DNA of 64,000 nt, from the NCBI RefSeq assembly GCF_017592825.1, contig NZ_JAGFMD010000001.1, forward strand, positions 1,178,001-1,242,000, written 5' to 3'. Made by a program: the position numbers and the translations under genes. The DNA comes from Roseivirga sp. E12 (GTDB lineage: Bacteria > Bacteroidota > Bacteroidia > Cytophagales > Cyclobacteriaceae). Below are positions 48,543 through 57,248 of the stretch, piece by piece. Under the pieces are notes generated by a model, which saw only the letters and a list, made by a program, of their open reading frames with translations, had not been told where the DNA came from and did not search any database. Every line of letters begins with the position of its first letter. Position 1 is the stretch's first letter.

Positions 48543-49736
48543 ATGAAGTTAAGGTTAGTTGTTTTCATAGGAATACTTTCAGTAATGAACCTATTTCTAT
48601 CGGCACAATCTTCTTGGAGAGAAGGTTATGTCATTGAGTTAAATGGCGACACAACCAATGTTCTGCTCAAAAACACTCCAAATAAAAGTCGCTTTCTAAA
48701 CGTTCAGGTAAAGAAGGAGGAGAGTTCAATACGATACCTTCCCCAACAATTGAAAGGTTATGGCTTTTATAAAGGCAAGAGTTATTCTTCAGAATTAATC
48801 GATTCCCTCTTTATTGAAACTCTTGTTCTTGGTGAAGTTGAGCTCTATCGCCACCGTGGTGATTTTTTTGTTCGAAATCAGTCCAAAAACACCTTAAAAC
48901 TTTCTGAAGGTACCATCGAGTATGCAGGAGAAGGAGGTTTCAAGAGAAAAAACAAACAATGGAAAGGGGCTCTTTTTGAATTTTTATCGGACTGTGGGGT
49001 TGTACTCGAAGAAGTACAAAGTGCCAGCCTTAACGAATCAGAACTCACTCATCTAATTATAAAATACAATAAATGTAAAGGCTCGTACTTTAAAGAAGTG
49101 AAGAGTGGCATTCCTAAGTTAGCAATTAACTATGGTGTGTCGGCCGGTATAAGAAAATCAACCCTTAAAGTTTTCAATGAAAACTATCTAGCGGGTATAT
49201 TGAATAACAATTACGAGTCTAGTGATTTGTTTTTTGGTTTAAGTGCAAGTTTCTTATTCCCGAGGCTCTCAGAGAAATCACACTTTGAGACTGAACTAAG
49301 GTACACAGCTAGTCGATATACCAATTTTGTGACTAACAGTCCCCCTGGTTCTATAGCAGACCAATATGAAACTATTCATGATATCGATTTTATTCAAATT
49401 CCACTCTCTCTGAGATACTATATAATAAGGGACAAAGTTTCCTTCTTTGTTCAACCGGGAATAGCATTTAGTTTCGTCACTAACTTTTCAAGCAATATAC
49501 TTTATGACAATATCACACAATCGTTCATAACAACAGAGAATCGTGATTATTTGGACATAATAAAGCGGTTTTTTACAGCTTGGGTACGAACTGGAGTAAC
49601 TTTTCAAGTCCAAAACTTCGAGATAGGGCTGATTGGAGAATTGTTTTCTCCAATCACGAACTTTGTTGTCGCGCCTGATGGCTTCATTAGTTCTCTTAAA
49701 CAATCATCAATTGGAATCATAATCAGCTTAAAATGA
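48543..49736 (+). CDS. Outer-membrane beta-barrel protein with N-terminal extension
   Basis: A 397-residue exported protein (signal peptide ends near NLFLSAQS). Residues 25-170 form a domain with WREGYVIELNGDTTNVLLKN and IRYLPQQLKGYGFYKGKSY, seen in Bacteroidota surface proteins and of unknown role. Residues 195-397 alternate as outer-membrane strands (for example HFETELRYTASRYTNFV and IPLSLRYYIIRDKVSFFVQP) and end in the barrel-type IGIIISLK. It overlaps the following lipoprotein gene by four bases, so the two probably act together at the outer membrane. Confidence 0.7.
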   Translation: MKLRLVVFIGILSVMNLFLSAQSSWREGYVIELNGDTTNVLLKNTPNKSRFLNVQVKKEESSIRYLPQQLKGYGFYKGKSYSSELIDSLFIETLVLGEVELYRHRGDFFVRNQSKNTLKLSEGTIEYAGEGGFKRKNKQWKGALFEFLSDCGVVLEEVQSASLNESELTHLIIKYNKCKGSYFKEVKSGIPKLAINYGVSAGIRKSTLKVFNENYLAGILNNNYESSDLFFGLSASFLFPRLSEKSHFETELRYTASRYTNFVTNSPPGSIADQYETIHDIDFIQIPLSLRYYIIRDKVSFFVQPGIAFSFVTNFSSNILYDNITQSFITTENRDYLDIIKRFFTAWVRTGVTFQVQNFEIGLIGELFSPITNFVVAPDGFISSLKQSSIGIIISLK

Positions 49737-50104
49737 GAATTGGCATTTGTATTTTCTGTTTGACCCTACTTACAAACTGTGAGCAAGACACTTTATTCGA
49801 CAGGGAATTTCCACGGATTCAGACCATCTCTATGGAAGTTTTGTCACCCACTTCAATAAGAATTTTTGGAGCAATCACACAAAACAGTTTAAATGAAGAA
49901 ATAGTTGAATATGGCTTTGTTTGGTCTAGTGGTATTCCAAACATATTCGGGAATAAGGTTGTAGCAAAAAATCTAGATGGAAATCAATTCTCTGAGGAAA
50001 TTCTTAACATACCAACAAACGCAGCTCTGAGAGTACGGGCTTATGCGATCACAGCAAACAATACCATATATGGCGATACAATTCCTTTCTCGCTTTCAAA
50101 CTAG
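49733..50104 (+). CDS. Small lipoprotein
   Basis: A 123-residue lipoprotein with lipobox LLTNC (Cys about 17) after a short hydrophobic core. The single beta-sandwich domain contains VEYGFVWSSG and ALRVRAYAITANNTIYGDT, the fibronectin-like pattern common in Bacteroidota surface lipoproteins. The function is unknown. Translationally coupled to the barrel protein before it. Confidence 0.65.
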   Translation: MRIGICIFCLTLLTNCEQDTLFDREFPRIQTISMEVLSPTSIRIFGAITQNSLNEEIVEYGFVWSSGIPNIFGNKVVAKNLDGNQFSEEILNIPTNAALRVRAYAITANNTIYGDTIPFSLSN

Positions 50105-50118
50105 CTAGCAAATTTTAG

Positions 50119-50895
50119 TCAAAGATCCCAGTCATCATTGATCTGGGCAATGGCGTGGTGAGCGGTTAAATCGTACTGACATGGTACCACACCCACATAA
50201 TTGTGATCAACTGCCCAAACATCAGTATCCTCTCCCTTATCATTGTTAACAAAATTTCCAGCGAGCCAGAAATATGGTCTACCATAAGGGTCTTTGCGAT
50301 GATCGAATTCTTCTTCCCAGTGGGCCTTCGCCTGACGACAAATCTTTATCCCTTTTATCTTCTCATTTTGCTTGGGAGGAAAGTTAACATTGAGAGCAAC
50401 GCCTCTGGTCAGTCCATTTTTTAGCACTTGCTCTGCTATATGCTTTACAAATTCTTCTGTGTGCGAGAAGTCTGCGTTATGGGAAAAATCTGAGAGAGAA
50501 TACCCTATGGCTGGGAAGCCCTCTATAGCGCCTTCAATAGCAGCAGACATAGTACCCGAATACAGCACACTTACGGCAAGGTTACTTCCGTGGTTTATCC
50601 CACTCACAACCAGATCAGGATTTCTATCTTTCAAAACATGGTGTTTTGCGAGTTTCACGCAGTCCGCTGGAGTACCAGAGCATTCGTACGACTTCACTCC
50701 CAGGTCATCAAAAAGAGATGTCTTGAGAAGTCTTAGTGGCTCACCGATGGTAATGGCATGCCCCATACCGGACTGAGGGCTGTTAGGTGCGACTACCACT
50801 ACTTCACCAATGGTGCTCATCACCTCAACTAGAAAGCGAATACCATTCGAGGTTATACCATCGTCATTAGAAACAAGAATTAGTGGTTTGGACAT
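50119..50895 (-). CDS. surE: 5'/3'-nucleotidase SurE
   Basis: A 258-residue survival protein SurE, a metal-dependent phosphatase of nucleoside monophosphates. The metal site is formed by LVSNDDGITSNGI (D10, D11), the serine in NSPQSGMGHAITI and the asparagine in VVSGINHGSNLAVSVLYSGT. ALNVNFPP and VVPCQYDLTAH complete the fold. It is convergent with the lipoprotein gene, 14 bases apart. Confidence 0.95.
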   Translation of the reverse strand: MSKPLILVSNDDGITSNGIRFLVEVMSTIGEVVVVAPNSPQSGMGHAITIGEPLRLLKTSLFDDLGVKSYECSGTPADCVKLAKHHVLKDRNPDLVVSGINHGSNLAVSVLYSGTMSAAIEGAIEGFPAIGYSLSDFSHNADFSHTEEFVKHIAEQVLKNGLTRGVALNVNFPPKQNEKIKGIKICRQAKAHWEEEFDHRKDPYGRPYFWLAGNFVNNDKGEDTDVWAVDHNYVGVVPCQYDLTAHHAIAQINDDWDL

Positions 50896-50982
50896 AGTGC
50901 TATTATTGAAGTCCTAATTTCGAAACATTAGACTTTCTAAGCGCAATGAACCTTGTCTTTTTATGAAAAAAATCAGAAAATC

Positions 50983-51687
50983 TTATTGATCCATGAGCTG
51001 ATTGTAAGCTTGGACTAATCTCATTACATCGCGCACATCATACATATCAAGTCGCTCTCGTTTGGCTATCTGTTTCAGTTCGTCATACTTACCATCAAAA
51101 GACTGGATGACCTGACCTCTTCTTTTTTTAATTCGAGTAATCTTTCCCTCCGGATTTTTGAGATACAATTTACGATCGGAGTACCTAGTACCATAAACCC
51201 ATCTCCTGAGCAAGCTCGTATTACCATCAACCACCATTTCAAATAGTTTGGGTCTTGAGTAGCCGTTCCTTATGACATACGGGAGGCTATAGTATTTGGC
51301 CTTTATGGCCCTTGTGTCAACACTGTTGCGTCTTACCCGGGGTAAATTCTTGTAAACTTCGAAATGCTGAATTTGGTTGGCTGCGAGTATTCGGACAGTA
51401 TCGCTTGAGTTAATTCGAACTATGTCTCTAGCCACATTATAGTTTATCACTCCCTCTAACAAACTACCGTCTGAAAGTAAAACTGACCCGTGATTCCAGA
51501 CAGGAGGAAAGGCTTGAATTCTCTGACGCCTGTTAGGCTTTCGGTGGCTTGAACCATCAGAACGACTTGTACTTGGGCTATTCAAGGGTCGCCAAGTTTC
51601 ATCTATCCAACCGTTTAAATCTGAGATCTGAGCATTGGCACACAAAGCGAACAGAAGAAGACAAACAGTTATCGATACCCTATTCAT
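50983..51687 (-). CDS. Exported protein of unknown function, paralogue 1
   Basis: A 234-residue exported protein; the signal peptide ends near LCANAQ. After a basic Ser/Arg-rich linker (about 35-57), the domain begins WNHGSVLLSDGSLLEGVINY and contains DTVRILAANQIQHFEVY and RPKLFEMVVDGNTSLLRRWV. It closes with a helical end (YDELKQIAKRERLDMYDVRD). The LSDG start resembles the N-terminal part of the barrel protein at 48543. It is a close relative of the next gene on the same strand. No function is known to me. Confidence 0.65.
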   Translation of the reverse strand: MNRVSITVCLLLFALCANAQISDLNGWIDETWRPLNSPSTSRSDGSSHRKPNRRQRIQAFPPVWNHGSVLLSDGSLLEGVINYNVARDIVRINSSDTVRILAANQIQHFEVYKNLPRVRRNSVDTRAIKAKYYSLPYVIRNGYSRPKLFEMVVDGNTSLLRRWVYGTRYSDRKLYLKNPEGKITRIKKRRGQVIQSFDGKYDELKQIAKRERLDMYDVRDVMRLVQAYNQLMDQ

Positions 51688-51743
51688 TCCATAAGATTTA
51701 GCACACAGTAATTTATCCTAAGTTCAGGACTGGCCTGAAGCAC

Positions 51744-52391
51744 CTATTGATCACCCAACTTATTATACTCCGCTACCAAGGTGGCTATGTCATCAATGCT
51801 ATTCATTTTCAGCCGATTGCTTTTGATGATCTTTTTAAGATCAGAATATTTATCATCGAATGAATAAATAACATCCTTTCTCTTTTTTGTGAGTTGTGTG
51901 ATTTTGCCTTTGTTGTTCATCAAATAAAGCTCATGATCAAGCACTCTAACATTACTGGTAAGCCCATAAGGATTGTACCTTCGACCACCTGAAAAGTAAG
52001 GATCACGTGGTGGCCGTGTTGTCACCAGAATCATCTCTCTCGCTAAGAGACTAGTCTCTCCCTCAAAAATCAACTCGAAAAATGATGGTCTCCTATAACC
52101 ATTCTTGTTTAAGAATGGAATGGAGAAAAACAGTCTAAATCTTGCGATGTCTTCTTGAAAAATCTTGAACTGCTGGATTTGACTTGCTGCGAAAGTTTGA
52201 ATCTTTTTATCCTGATCAACTTGAATTACGTCTCCAGAGATATCATATTTTATGATTCCTCTGACTGTATTTCCATCTGATAAAACCACTTCTCCACTGT
52301 GCCACATTTCACTGGGAAACTGAAACCCAAAGCGCTGAGCTTGAACGCTTAAAGCACTGAATACAAGTATCGTGGTTAAGAATAGCCTCAT
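51744..52391 (-). CDS. Exported protein of unknown function, paralogue 2
   Basis: A 215-residue exported protein with signal peptide ending LSVQAQ. It shares with its neighbour the order HSGEVVLSDGNTVRGIIKYD, AASQIQQFKIF, RRPSFFELIFEGETSLL, LYLMNNKGKITQL and the C-terminal SFDDKYSDLKKIIKSNRLKM. It lacks the basic linker and has an extra loop (about 137-160, RPPRDPYFSGGRRYNPYG). The two genes are 56 bases apart and look like a tandem duplication. Confidence 0.65.
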   Translation of the reverse strand: MRLFLTTILVFSALSVQAQRFGFQFPSEMWHSGEVVLSDGNTVRGIIKYDISGDVIQVDQDKKIQTFAASQIQQFKIFQEDIARFRLFFSIPFLNKNGYRRPSFFELIFEGETSLLAREMILVTTRPPRDPYFSGGRRYNPYGLTSNVRVLDHELYLMNNKGKITQLTKKRKDVIYSFDDKYSDLKKIIKSNRLKMNSIDDIATLVAEYNKLGDQ

Positions 52392-52501
52392 CGTAATAGT
52401 AACAACGATATCTATACTTTTTGTTACAGAAAAAGGCTGCTTTTCGAAAAAAAATAAAAGGTTTTAATAAAATCTATCAGATGTTAGACCATAATCGGGT
52501 C

Positions 52502-53662
52502 TTAAATCACGCTTTGAGAAGCGTTTTGACCCTTTAGAGCCACATACTCGGTAATCTCAAGGCCATAACCAATGATACCAATTCTCTTTTGAGGATTGTT
52601 CGATATCAATTTCAACTTTGATACACCTAAGTCGCGAAGAATCTGAGCGCCAACTCCATAGTCCTTCTCATCCATTTTAATACCAAATTTTCGATTAAGA
52701 GGCTTATCCGTAATTCCTTCTTTCTTAAGGGCTTGAATCTCATGCAGTAGTCTTTGTCCACGAGCATTCTGATTCATGTAAAGCACAACTCCTTTTCCTT
52801 CCTCTTCAATCATTCGCATGGCATACTTGATAGGATTACCGGCATCAAACTTAAAACCGAAGATATCACCCAAAGTGCTGGATGAGTGCACACGAACCAA
52901 AACCGATTCGTCAGGCTCCCATTCTCCTTTGACCACTGCCAAATGAACTTCGCCAGTATTGATCTGCTTATAGGCCTGCAGGTGGAAGTCACCATATTCT
53001 GTCGGCAGGTCAATCCCGATCTCTTTTTCAATTAAGCTCTCGTTTTCAAGACGATAAGAAATCAAATCTTCAATCGAGACCAACTTCAAATTGAATCGGT
53101 CTGCAACAAGTTTTAGATCAGGGAGTCTGGCCATTGTGCCATCCTCATTCATAATTTCGACCAGCACACCGCCAGGCTTGAGTCCTGCCAAACGAGCAAA
53201 ATCAACCGCGGCCTCCGTGTGACCCGTCCTTCTCAATACGCCTCCTTTTTTTGCCCGAAGCGGGAAGATATGCCCTGGCTTACCCAGTTCCTCTGGCCTT
53301 GTATCAGGATTTATAAGGGCTTGAATAGTTTTTGATCTATCAGATGCCGAAATGCCTGTTGTACAACCATGACCAATTAAGTCAACGGAAACTGTGAATG
53401 GCGTCTCATAGGCTGCGGAATTGTTTCTAACCATTAGGTCAAGACCTAAATCGTTGCAACGGTCTTCATAGAGTGATGCACATATAAGACCTCTACCGTG
53501 AGTTGCCATAAAGTTGATGATTTCAGGAGTCACTTTTTCCGCAGCGCAGATAAAGTCTCCTTCATTCTCGCGGTTCTCATCGTCAACAACTATGATTACT
53601 TCACCGTTCTTGATAGCTTCAATAGCCTCTTCAATGGTATTTAATCTGATTTCTTCAGCCAT
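52502..53662 (-). CDS. ribB: 3,4-dihydroxy-2-butanone-4-phosphate synthase with degenerate GTP cyclohydrolase II domain
   Basis: A 386-residue riboflavin-pathway protein. The N-terminal half (1-205) is a normal DHBP synthase with the acidic motif DDENRENEGDFICAAE (27-42) and GHTEAAVDFARLAG. The C-terminal half (about 215-386) has the GTP cyclohydrolase II fold, but its three zinc cysteines are replaced: S262, F272 and A274 in HSSSTLGDIFGFKFDAG. The catalytic arginine equivalent is K333 (DEKDYG). I therefore expect DHBP synthase activity only, as in proteins described as RibBX. A true GTP cyclohydrolase II should exist elsewhere. Automatic annotation would call it ribBA. Confidence 0.88.
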   Translation of the reverse strand: MAEEIRLNTIEEAIEAIKNGEVIIVVDDENRENEGDFICAAEKVTPEIINFMATHGRGLICASLYEDRCNDLGLDLMVRNNSAAYETPFTVSVDLIGHGCTTGISASDRSKTIQALINPDTRPEELGKPGHIFPLRAKKGGVLRRTGHTEAAVDFARLAGLKPGGVLVEIMNEDGTMARLPDLKLVADRFNLKLVSIEDLISYRLENESLIEKEIGIDLPTEYGDFHLQAYKQINTGEVHLAVVKGEWEPDESVLVRVHSSSTLGDIFGFKFDAGNPIKYAMRMIEEEGKGVVLYMNQNARGQRLLHEIQALKKEGITDKPLNRKFGIKMDEKDYGVGAQILRDLGVSKLKLISNNPQKRIGIIGYGLEITEYVALKGQNASQSVI

Positions 53663-53712
53663 TCCTCTGATTTAAGCGATGCAAAGGTAATAAGTATATG
53701 ACCTCCACAAAA

Positions 53713-55650
53713 CTACCTGGAAATTACCACGCCCAACTCCGTACTAACCTCATCAAACATAGCTTTCAAATGCATCTTCATTTTGAGCAATTCATCTTGT
53801 TCGGCAATGTTCTCTGAGTCTTGAGCCTTTTTTAAAGCATCATCATTCTGTTGAATAAGAGAATTCAACTTTTTCCACTTCAGACGGAGCACAATTTTGT
53901 AGGACGCTTCTGCTAAATCCTCAGACTCATGAATAATGGAAATTCGATGTTTTTCCTGCCACCCTTCACTGACAAAGTACTTCATCTCTAAAAGGTCAAT
54001 CACTAGTTGACTCATAGATGGGTCTTGTGGACCAATAAACTGATCAGGCTCAATTCTCTTTCCTTTGCTTACCAGATGGGCCGCATGATTGAAGGTCTTT
54101 TCGATCATTTTATCCTCAAAGTTCACAGATTCCGTCTCGTGGAGCACGAACTCAGCAACCGTCATCTCATCATCATAAGGGTCATTGCCGTAATTGACAA
54201 GCAATCGAAGGCACTCTCTCTCTACATGATATGAAGTAAGTTTTAACTCTTGCTTCTGAGTAGCAACCTCTGGTTCTGGTAACAAATCTACTGCCTGAGC
54301 TTCAGCCCTATCACGGCTTTGTCGATCCTTACGCTGCTTTTGAATAAGAATTTTATTCAACTCGCTTATTAAGACTTGCTCCTCAATTTCCAGCTGATCG
54401 GCACAACTACGGATATAGACAGACCTTTTGATGCCATCAGGTATCAGAGAAATGCTCTCGATAACGTCACGAATAACCTGAACCTTCTTGACAGGATCAA
54501 TTTGCTTTCCACCATCGGTAAGCACATTGGTTTTGAAAGTGATGAAATCCTGAGCATTGTCTTCCAGATATTGCTGAAAGGCCTCAGAGCTCATACTTCT
54601 TGAATAGCTATCAGGGTCTTCACCTTCAGGGAACACCACTGCCTTTACATCCAGATCATTCTCCAGAATCATGTCGATCCCTCGAAACGATGCTTTTATA
54701 CCAGCACTATCACCATCATAGAGGACGGTGATATTCTTAGTATATCGACTAATTAGACCAATCTGTTCTTTTGTTAGTGAGGTACCGCTAGATGAAACCA
54801 CATTTTCGACACCCGATTGATGTAGGGATATAACGTCAGTATAGCCTTCTACTAAGAAACATAAATCAGCATTTCGAATCGCTTGTCTAGCCTGATGAAT
54901 ACCATAGACGATATTACTCTTATGGTATACTTCTGTCTCCGGAGAGTTGAGGTATTTCGGTTGTTTCTTATCGCTTCGTAAGGTTCTGGCTCCAAAAGCA
55001 ATGACTTTTCCAGCTACGTTATGAATTGGGAAAATCACCCTTCCCCTAAAGCGATCGTATTTCTTTTGCTCTTTTTCAGAGGTCAGAATGAGACCTGCCT
55101 TTTCAAGCATGGCTTCCGTATGCCCTCTTTCCTTTGCTGCTTTTAGCAGTCCGTCCCAAACGTCAAGCGAGTAACCCAGGTCGAACTTATTGATGATCGC
55201 TTCCGTGAAACCTCTTTCCTTGAAGTAACTCAGGCCAATTGATTTTCCCTCATCACTTTTATGTAGTAAATCTTGAAAATACTCGCTAGCAAAGTTGAGT
55301 ACTATAAACAGACTCTCTCGCTCATTCTGAGCTTCAATCTGCTCATCAGTCAGCTCCTCTTCCTGAATTTCTATGCCATACTTGTTGGCAAGGTATTTCA
55401 AGGCTTCTATATAGCTGATTCCTTCTACTTCCATTACAAAGGAAATTGCATCCCCACCTTTTCCAGAAGAGAAACACTTGTAGATTTCTTTGGAAGGAGA
55501 AACGTAAAAGGAAGGTGTCTTCTCGTTGGTGAATGGGCTCAGCGCACGGTAGTTTCCACCTACTTTTTTGAGTGTGACAAAATCTCCAATAACATCGACT
55601 ATATCGATGCGATTCTTGATGTCTTGGATGGTAGCGTCATTGATTGCCAT
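53713..55650 (-). CDS. dnaG: DNA primase with degenerate zinc motif
   Basis: A 645-residue primase that makes RNA primers at the fork. The ATG at 55650 gives MAINDATIQDIKNRIDIVDV, the normal start; the longer frame is not conserved. The zinc-binding domain is present as a fold (NYRALSPFTNEKTPSF), but the CPFH/CFGC ligands read S38, T41, C59, S62, so three of four are lost. The TOPRIM core is intact, with LVEGYTDVISLHQSGVENVV and VLYDGDSAGIKAS. A DnaB-binding C-terminal helical region follows. Divergent from mrp. Confidence 0.92.
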   Translation of the reverse strand: MAINDATIQDIKNRIDIVDVIGDFVTLKKVGGNYRALSPFTNEKTPSFYVSPSKEIYKCFSSGKGGDAISFVMEVEGISYIEALKYLANKYGIEIQEEELTDEQIEAQNERESLFIVLNFASEYFQDLLHKSDEGKSIGLSYFKERGFTEAIINKFDLGYSLDVWDGLLKAAKERGHTEAMLEKAGLILTSEKEQKKYDRFRGRVIFPIHNVAGKVIAFGARTLRSDKKQPKYLNSPETEVYHKSNIVYGIHQARQAIRNADLCFLVEGYTDVISLHQSGVENVVSSSGTSLTKEQIGLISRYTKNITVLYDGDSAGIKASFRGIDMILENDLDVKAVVFPEGEDPDSYSRSMSSEAFQQYLEDNAQDFITFKTNVLTDGGKQIDPVKKVQVIRDVIESISLIPDGIKRSVYIRSCADQLEIEEQVLISELNKILIQKQRKDRQSRDRAEAQAVDLLPEPEVATQKQELKLTSYHVERECLRLLVNYGNDPYDDEMTVAEFVLHETESVNFEDKMIEKTFNHAAHLVSKGKRIEPDQFIGPQDPSMSQLVIDLLEMKYFVSEGWQEKHRISIIHESEDLAEASYKIVLRLKWKKLNSLIQQNDDALKKAQDSENIAEQDELLKMKMHLKAMFDEVSTELGVVISR

Positions 55651-55761
55651 TTCGGATTTCAAATATAGCGATTGGAAACACTTTTCTTGAACTAATATCT
55701 CACTCAACTGTTAATGAAAAGTAAATCGAATGCATTTTATTTGCATCTGAAATCGAAAGCA

Positions 55762-56856
55762 ATGGAGTTGACTAAAGAGAGTGTTATAAATGCCTTAAGA
55801 CATGTAGATGATCCTGACATTAAAAAGGATCTTGTTACGTTGAATATGATTCGTGATATAGCGGTGGATAGCAACAAATTGTCTTTTACCGTGGTATTGA
55901 CGACTCCGGCCTGCCCATTGAAAGAGGTTATTAAAAATAACTGTCTTGATGCTATCAGCGAGCATATTAGCCCTGATGTGGAAGTGGAGATTGAAATGAC
56001 CTCTGATGTCACCACCACACGTGACAACACACCTTTGCTCCCTGGCGTGAGAAATATTATCGCTGTAGCCTCAGGAAAAGGCGGAGTTGGAAAATCTACC
56101 GTTACCGCTAACTTGGCAGTCGCCCTTGCTCGACAAGGTGCCAAGGTAGGTGTTATAGATGCAGATATCTTTGGCCCATCTATGCCCACTATGTTCAATT
56201 GTGAGCATGAGCAGCCGGGCATTAAAAAAGTAGGCGAAAAGAACCTCATCATCCCTATTGAGCAATACGGTGTCAAGCTAATTTCAATTGGCTTTCTTAC
56301 CCCAGCCGAAAATGCCGTGGTTTGGAGAGGCCCGATGGCGAGTAGTGCTTTGAAGCAATTTATTGCCGATACGGAATGGGGAGACCTTGACTATTTGTTG
56401 ATCGACCTTCCTCCAGGAACAAGTGACATTCATTTGACTATGGTACAAACCGTGCCTGTTACAGGAGCCGTGCTTGTTACCACTCCTCAAAAAGTAGCCC
56501 TTGCAGATGCGCAAAAAGGACTGAATATGTTCTTACAGCCTCAGATCAACGTTCCTGTACTTGGGGTGATAGAAAATATGGCTTACTTTACACCTGAAGA
56601 ACTACCTGATAATAAATACTATATCTTTGGTAGAGACGGTGGTAAGAAGCTTGCTGAAAAGCATGAGGTACCTTTCTTAGGTGAGATACCATTGGTGCAA
56701 GGTATTAGAGAAGGTGGCGACATTGGCTACCCTGCTATAATGCAAGAAGGAACTACAGCAGATGCCTTTATAGGTATAGCTGAAACAGTAGCACAGCAAA
56801 TAGCGATAAGAAACGCTGAAAAAGCTGAAACGAAAAAGGTTGAATTAAAAGTTTAA
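55762..56856 (+). CDS. mrp: Mrp/NBP35-type iron-sulfur cluster carrier ATPase
   Basis: A 364-residue P-loop ATPase for iron-sulfur cluster delivery. The ATG at 55762 gives MELTKESVINALRHVDDPDI, the start of an N-terminal MIP18/DUF59 domain with TTPACPLKEVI (48-58). The deviant Walker A is SGKGGVGKST (104-113), followed by DADIFGPSMPTMF and DLPPGTSDIHLTMVQ. In the position of the CxxC pair that bridges the cluster in many Mrp proteins, this one reads ENMAYFTPEELPDNKYYIFG without cysteine. It is coupled to the NifU-like gene, supporting the Fe-S role. Confidence 0.9.
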   Translation: MELTKESVINALRHVDDPDIKKDLVTLNMIRDIAVDSNKLSFTVVLTTPACPLKEVIKNNCLDAISEHISPDVEVEIEMTSDVTTTRDNTPLLPGVRNIIAVASGKGGVGKSTVTANLAVALARQGAKVGVIDADIFGPSMPTMFNCEHEQPGIKKVGEKNLIIPIEQYGVKLISIGFLTPAENAVVWRGPMASSALKQFIADTEWGDLDYLLIDLPPGTSDIHLTMVQTVPVTGAVLVTTPQKVALADAQKGLNMFLQPQINVPVLGVIENMAYFTPEELPDNKYYIFGRDGGKKLAEKHEVPFLGEIPLVQGIREGGDIGYPAIMQEGTTADAFIGIAETVAQQIAIRNAEKAETKKVELKV

Positions 56857-56860
56857 TAAT

Positions 56861-57097
56861 ATGTTGGACAGAGTCGAAGCAGCCTTAGAGAAAATCAGGC
56901 CATTTCTCATTGCCGATGGCGGTAATGTGAAAGTATTGGAGATTACCGATGACATGATCGTCAGACTAGAATTAGAGGGCGCATGCGGAACTTGTCCTAT
57001 GTCACCGATGACGATGAAAGCTGGTGTGGAAGAGGCTATAAAACGTGACGTTCCTGAAATTCAGGGCGTTGAGGCTGTGAACGTTGCCGAAGTTTAA
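56861..57097 (+). CDS. NifU C-terminal domain (Nfu-type) Fe-S scaffold
   Basis: A 78-residue protein consisting of one NifU-like domain: an N-terminal helix (VEAALEKIRPFLIADGGNVK) and the cluster-binding CxxC in LEGACGTCPMSPMTMKAGVE (C46/C49 region). It lies four bases after mrp, so the pair very likely assembles or hands on Fe-S clusters together. Confidence 0.93.
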   Translation: MLDRVEAALEKIRPFLIADGGNVKVLEITDDMIVRLELEGACGTCPMSPMTMKAGVEEAIKRDVPEIQGVEAVNVAEV

Positions 57098-57158
57098 AAA
57101 CAGGCCATCTACCATGAGGTATCCTGACTTTTGGATGCCCGGTTGATTCCCCTTAAAA

Positions 57159-57188
57159 TTTGTCAGTTTTACTTAATAACTATCTTTG
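57159..57188 (+). promoter_or_regulatory. Predicted promoter of the PASTA/T9SS/rhodanese genes
   Basis: TTTG at 57159-57162, an 18-base spacer and TATCTTTG at 57181-57188 fit the Bacteroidota promoter. The first gene starts about 60 bases downstream. Confidence 0.5.
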
Positions 57189-57248
57189 CCAATAACTTCT
57201 CGTACCGCATAAAATGAACAACGCTTGCGGACGTTACTTTTACTGAAG

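Noticed and set aside
55737-56276. Minus-strand frame of 179 codons over mrp
   Set aside because: It covers the Walker A region of a clear mrp gene; the product is a shadow.
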